A stretch of 64,000 nt of DNA from Bacteroidota bacterium (GTDB lineage Bacteria > Bacteroidota > Bacteroidia > Chitinophagales > Chitinophagaceae), in contig JAPLEO010000145.1 of the NCBI GenBank assembly GCA_026391125.1, positions 35,485 through 99,484 of the forward strand, given 5' to 3'. The position numbers and the translations under genes were made by a program. This document shows, piece by piece, positions 61,571-64,000 of the stretch; the first letter of the stretch is position 1; each line of letters opens with the position of its first letter. Below the pieces are notes generated by a model. The model was given only the letters and a program-made list of their open reading frames with translations. It was not told the origin of the DNA and made no database searches.

Positions 61571-62626
61571 ATGACCAATATTAAAGGCCCCGCAATATTT
61601 CTTGCACAATTCATGGGCGATGAAGCACCATTCAACAGACTAGATACGATCTGTGCTTGGGCAAAAAGTTTAGGTTTTGTTGGCGTTCAAATTCCTGCCT
61701 GGGATGCACGTTGTATCGATCTAAAAAAAGCTGCAGAAAGTAAAACTTATGCAGATGAGATCAAGGGTATCGTAAATGCCGCTGGTATGGAAATCACAGA
61801 ATTGTCGACCCATTTACAAGGTCAGCTAGTTGCTGTGAATCCCGCTTACGATGCATTGTTCGACGGATTTGCACCAGAAGAAGTTCGTAACAATCCAAAA
61901 GCAAGAACAGAATGGGCGGTACAACAATTAATGTATGCAGCTAAAGCTTCACATAATTTAGGCCTAGATGCTTGTGCAACTTTTAGTGGTGCACTATTAT
62001 GGCATACCGTTTACCCATGGCCACAACGCCCTGCAGGGTTGGTTGAAACCGGATTTACAGAACTTGCGAAAAGATGGACTCCTATTTTAAATGAGTTCGA
62101 TGCCAATGGTGTTGATCTTTGTTATGAAATTCATCCAGGAGAAGATCTGCACGATGGTGTGAGCTACGAAATGTTTTTAGAAAAAGTAAACAACCACAAA
62201 CGCGCGAACCTTTTATACGATCCATCGCATTTTGTATTACAGTGTTTAGATTATTTGGCATACATCGATTTTTATCACGAGCGCATTAAAATGTTCCATG
62301 TAAAAGATGCTGAATTTAATCCCACTGGTAAACAAGGTGTTTATGGCGGATACCAAGGTTGGGTGGAAAGAGCAGGCCGCTTCCGTTCATTAGGTGACGG
62401 TCAGGTTGATTTCAAATCTATTTTCAGCAAACTGGCAGCATACAATTACAAGGGCTGGGCTGTGATGGAATGGGAATGTGCCATCAAGCATCCTGAACAG
62501 GGCGCTGCTGAAGGCGCTGTGTTCATTAAAAACAATATCATCAAGGTAACCGAAAAGGCTTTTGACGACTTCGCAAACACTGGTTCTAACGAAGAATTTA
62601 ATCGCCGCATTTTAGGAATTCATTAA
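61571..62626 (+). CDS. Sugar phosphate isomerase/epimerase (large TIM barrel)
   Basis: A 351-residue TIM-barrel protein without a signal peptide. Metal-binding positions: E in DLCYEIHPGEDLHDG, D in LLYDPSHFVLQ, H in MFHVKDAEFNP and E in VMEWECAIKHPEQ. Long loops (GVYGGYQGWVERAGRF) mark the subfamily found with Gfo/Idh/MocA and DUF1080 proteins. It may epimerise or isomerise a keto-sugar made by the oxidoreductases. It begins 18 bases after the broken Gfo gene. Confidence 0.88.
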   Translation: MTNIKGPAIFLAQFMGDEAPFNRLDTICAWAKSLGFVGVQIPAWDARCIDLKKAAESKTYADEIKGIVNAAGMEITELSTHLQGQLVAVNPAYDALFDGFAPEEVRNNPKARTEWAVQQLMYAAKASHNLGLDACATFSGALLWHTVYPWPQRPAGLVETGFTELAKRWTPILNEFDANGVDLCYEIHPGEDLHDGVSYEMFLEKVNNHKRANLLYDPSHFVLQCLDYLAYIDFYHERIKMFHVKDAEFNPTGKQGVYGGYQGWVERAGRFRSLGDGQVDFKSIFSKLAAYNYKGWAVMEWECAIKHPEQGAAEGAVFIKNNIIKVTEKAFDDFANTGSNEEFNRRILGIH

Positions 62627-62661
62627 TAACTTTATCTTTTTAAAACCAAAAATCGTAAGCA

Positions 62662-63051
62662 TTGAAAAAGTATTTCCTAGCCATAGCACTAATGGTGTTG
62701 ATTGGCGCATGTAGTAGTAACGCAAGTGATAATAAGTCTGCTGCTCCTGATGCAGCCGCTGCACCTGCAAATGATTTAAGTGCGAATCCTGATTATCAAA
62801 AAGGAGTTGCATTGATCTCAAAGTCAGACTGTTTAACCTGCCACAAAACTGATACCAAAAATATCGGACCAGCATATAAAGATGTTGCGGCAAAGTATGA
62901 GAATACTGATGCCAACGTAGCTTTACTTGCAAGTAAAATTCTCAAAGGTGGTACAGGAGTATGGGGACAAATTCCAATGACACCTCACGCTGCCATGTCT
63001 GAAGATGATGCAAAGGCTTTGGCAAAATATGTTTTATTACTTCGTAAATAA
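62662..63051 (+). CDS. Membrane-anchored cytochrome c lipoprotein
   Basis: A 129-residue class I cytochrome c. It starts at TTG 62662, since the first ATG lies inside the signal. Signal peptide and lipobox LIGAC (C17), then a flexible Ala/Asp-rich linker, heme site CLTCH (C57, C60, H61) and a distal Met ligand in IPMTPH (M106). It probably takes electrons from the periplasmic GMC dehydrogenase. It lies between a TIM-barrel gene and DUF1080, 35 bases after the former. Confidence 0.9.
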   Translation: MKKYFLAIALMVLIGACSSNASDNKSAAPDAAAAPANDLSANPDYQKGVALISKSDCLTCHKTDTKNIGPAYKDVAAKYENTDANVALLASKILKGGTGVWGQIPMTPHAAMSEDDAKALAKYVLLLRK

Positions 63052-63056
63052 TCAAG

Positions 63057-63647
63057 ATGCACATACTACTTCTTTCTACACTGATTTCATTTTCCATCTT
63101 AATGGGTGGCCCTGTAAAAAAAACGGAAAAACCAATGGAGAACAAAAAGGGATGGATTTCTCTTTTTGACGGAAAAACTACCAAGGGCTGGCATAGCTAT
63201 GGTAAAACCACGGCAGGTGAAGCTTGGAAAGTAGAAGATGGTATACTACATCTTGAAACAGGTAAGGGTTTGAGTGCAGGTGATATTGTTACCGATGAAA
63301 GCTTTGATGATTTTGATTTAAAATTGGATTGGAAGATCTCAAAGAATGGCAATAGCGGTATTATATTTTTCATCCAGGACGAACCAAAGAAATATGATTA
63401 TATCTGGTTTACTGGACCTGAAATGCAGATACTCGATAACGACGGACACTCAGATGGTAAAATCATCAAACACCGTGCTGGCAACCTTTACGATCTGATC
63501 GAAGGTAAAGAAGGTGTTGTAAAACCTGTTGGCGAATGGAACCAAGTTGAGATCATTAGCAAAAAAGGAAAATTGGATCTGATGCTGAATCTACAAGACC
63601 ACGGCAACGAAGTCTGGTTCAAAGATGTTAAGATCAAGAAATTGTAA
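63057..63647 (+). CDS. DUF1080 / 3-keto-disaccharide hydrolase-like protein, apparent deletion
   Basis: A 196-residue exported protein with a short signal peptide (about 1-17). DUF1080 hallmarks: LFDGKTTKGWHSYG (36-49), WKVEDGILH, FDLKLDWKISKNGNSGI, PEMQILDNDGH and the C-terminal LQDHGNEVWFKDVKIK (179-194). Between GKLDLMLN and LQDHGNEVW the usual segment (about 45 residues with a W-x-x-K/LVxxSKF stretch) is absent; the join falls at about 63590. Known relatives are about 240 residues. DUF1080 enzymes cleave 3-keto-glycosides or act as concanavalin-like hydrolases; loss of these strands probably inactivates it. Either an in-frame deletion or an assembly artefact. Confidence 0.85.
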   Translation: MHILLLSTLISFSILMGGPVKKTEKPMENKKGWISLFDGKTTKGWHSYGKTTAGEAWKVEDGILHLETGKGLSAGDIVTDESFDDFDLKLDWKISKNGNSGIIFFIQDEPKKYDYIWFTGPEMQILDNDGHSDGKIIKHRAGNLYDLIEGKEGVVKPVGEWNQVEIISKKGKLDLMLNLQDHGNEVWFKDVKIKKL

Positions 63648-63660
63648 AACAAAAAAAAGG

Positions 63661-63689
63661 GCATTCAAAAAATTGAATGCTTTTTTTTT
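63661..63689 (+). terminator. Intrinsic terminator after DUF1080
   Basis: GCATTCAA (63661-63668) pairs with TTGAATGC (63673-63680), with nine Ts following. It ends the plus-strand group. Confidence 0.9.
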
Positions 63690-63696
63690 GGCCCCT

Positions 63697-63734
63697 TGGC
63701 CCCAGCTTGAAAGCTGGGGTTAACGTATTCCTTT
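63697..63734 (-). repeat. REP-like palindrome, copy 2 (inverted)
   Basis: The reverse complement of the unit at 51074-51111 with two differences; core CCCCAGCTTTCAAGCTGGGG is a perfect palindrome apart from its two-base centre. It immediately precedes a heptad-repeat tract, as copy 1 follows one, so the composite is mirrored. Confidence 0.9.
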
Positions 63735-63744
63735 TCATGTTTTT

Positions 63745-63824
63745 TCCACTTCTCACTCCTCACTCCTCACTTCTCACTCCTCACTTCTCATTCCTCACTT
63801 CTCACTTCTCACTCCTCACTTTTA
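63745..63824 (-). repeat. Tandem heptanucleotide repeat upstream of tadA
   Basis: About eleven units of [C/T]CTCACT, i.e. AGTGAG[A/G] on the minus strand, nearly uninterrupted. It ends 14 bases before the tadA start codon, so it would be part of the tadA leader. It is the most regular copy of the family seen at 19360, 30786, 47260, 50996 and 54675. Confidence 0.88.
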
Positions 63825-63838
63825 CTTAATTTCGCTCC

Positions 63839-64000
63839 ATGCAAGAACAAGGTGATGAGTATTTTATGCAAGAGGCGTTGAAAGAAGCGCAGAAAGCTTA
63901 TGACGCAGAAGAAGTGCCTGTGGGAGCCGTTGTGGTCATGAATAATAAGATCATTGCACGCGGACATAATCAGGTAGAGCTACTCAATGATGCAACAGCA
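63839..64000 (+). CDS. tadA: tRNA-specific adenosine deaminase, N-terminal part
   Basis: Partial gene running off the right edge; 54 residues are visible. YFMQEALKEAQKAYDAEEVP then VGAVVVMNNKIIARGHNQVE matches the start of TadA/CMP-dCMP-type deaminases, which convert A34 of tRNA-Arg to inosine. The window ends just before the expected H-A-E zinc motif. A heptad repeat tract lies immediately upstream. Confidence 0.9.
   Translation, partial: MQEQGDEYFMQEALKEAQKAYDAEEVPVGAVVVMNNKIIARGHNQVELLNDATA

Noticed and set aside
51074..63734. Composite transposon
   Set aside because: The inverted repeats bracket normal metabolic genes, no transposase is present and no target duplication is visible.

Overview
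The window looks like chromosomal DNA of a Bacteroidota bacterium, most likely family Chitinophagaceae (a Sediminibacterium-like relative is my best guess). The support is an AT-rich composition, Bacteroidota promoters (TTTG / TAnnTTTG), AT-rich leaders with few strong Shine-Dalgarno sites, and family-typical genes: LptC of the YrbK type, a GldE-like CBS protein, DUF2157/DUF4401/GDYXXLXY membrane proteins, ribosomal protein THX, and 3-keto-glycoside enzymes. No rRNA, tRNA, CRISPR array, transposase or phage gene was seen.

Layout. 0-3 kb: 5' part of a B12-riboswitch-controlled TonB receptor, exonuclease III, DUF4286, HU and a 38-residue THX gene. 3-10 kb: a PLP enzyme, three scattered family 2 glycosyltransferases, MeaB GTPase and an O-antigen-ligase-like protein. 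9.4-12 kb: coaX, a frame-broken outer-membrane protein gene and lptC, overlapping one another. 13-16 kb: an ECF sigma, anti-sigma-like and secreted repeat-protein operon. 16-20.5 kb: GldE-like protein, RpiB, M28 peptidase and a deoxyhypusine-synthase-like enzyme. 20.6-26.3 kb: a surface-glycan cluster (GT87-like, dehydratase, nucleotidyltransferase, SDR, ArnC-like GT2, NodB-type deacetylase). 26-34 kb: hydrolase, AcpH-like, DUF2911, cystathionine gamma-synthase, GH3 beta-glucosidase and TIGR02757. 34-39 kb: a GH9-CE4 fusion and a membrane trio. 39-50 kb: FAH and flavin reductase, SDR, YjjG, a Cys-repeat protein, Psd, CdsA, CPBP protease, DusB, glutathione peroxidase, aldehyde dehydrogenase and a Tat-exported Gfo/Idh/MocA protein. 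51-52.2 kb: an Imm11-like gene preceded by a decayed paralogue. 54.8-63.6 kb: two divergent gene groups for oxidation and processing of sugars through 3-keto intermediates (GMC oxidoreductase, its small subunit, TIM-barrel isomerases, MFS transporter, Gfo/Idh/MocA, cytochrome c, DUF1080). The window ends in tadA.

Two features stand out beyond the genes. A dispersed family of heptanucleotide-periodic repeats (GTGAAGA/GATAAAA type) sits directly after stop codons at several places. A 38-bp REP-like palindrome occurs twice in inverted orientation, bracketing about 12.6 kb. Several genes look damaged: a one-base frameshift in the outer-membrane protein gene (10239-10241), a frameshift plus an apparently missing conserved segment in Gfo/Idh/MocA (61393), an apparent in-frame deletion in DUF1080 (63590), and a truncated, frameshifted Imm11 paralogue (51353-51549). 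These could be real decay or assembly error; the sequence alone cannot tell.
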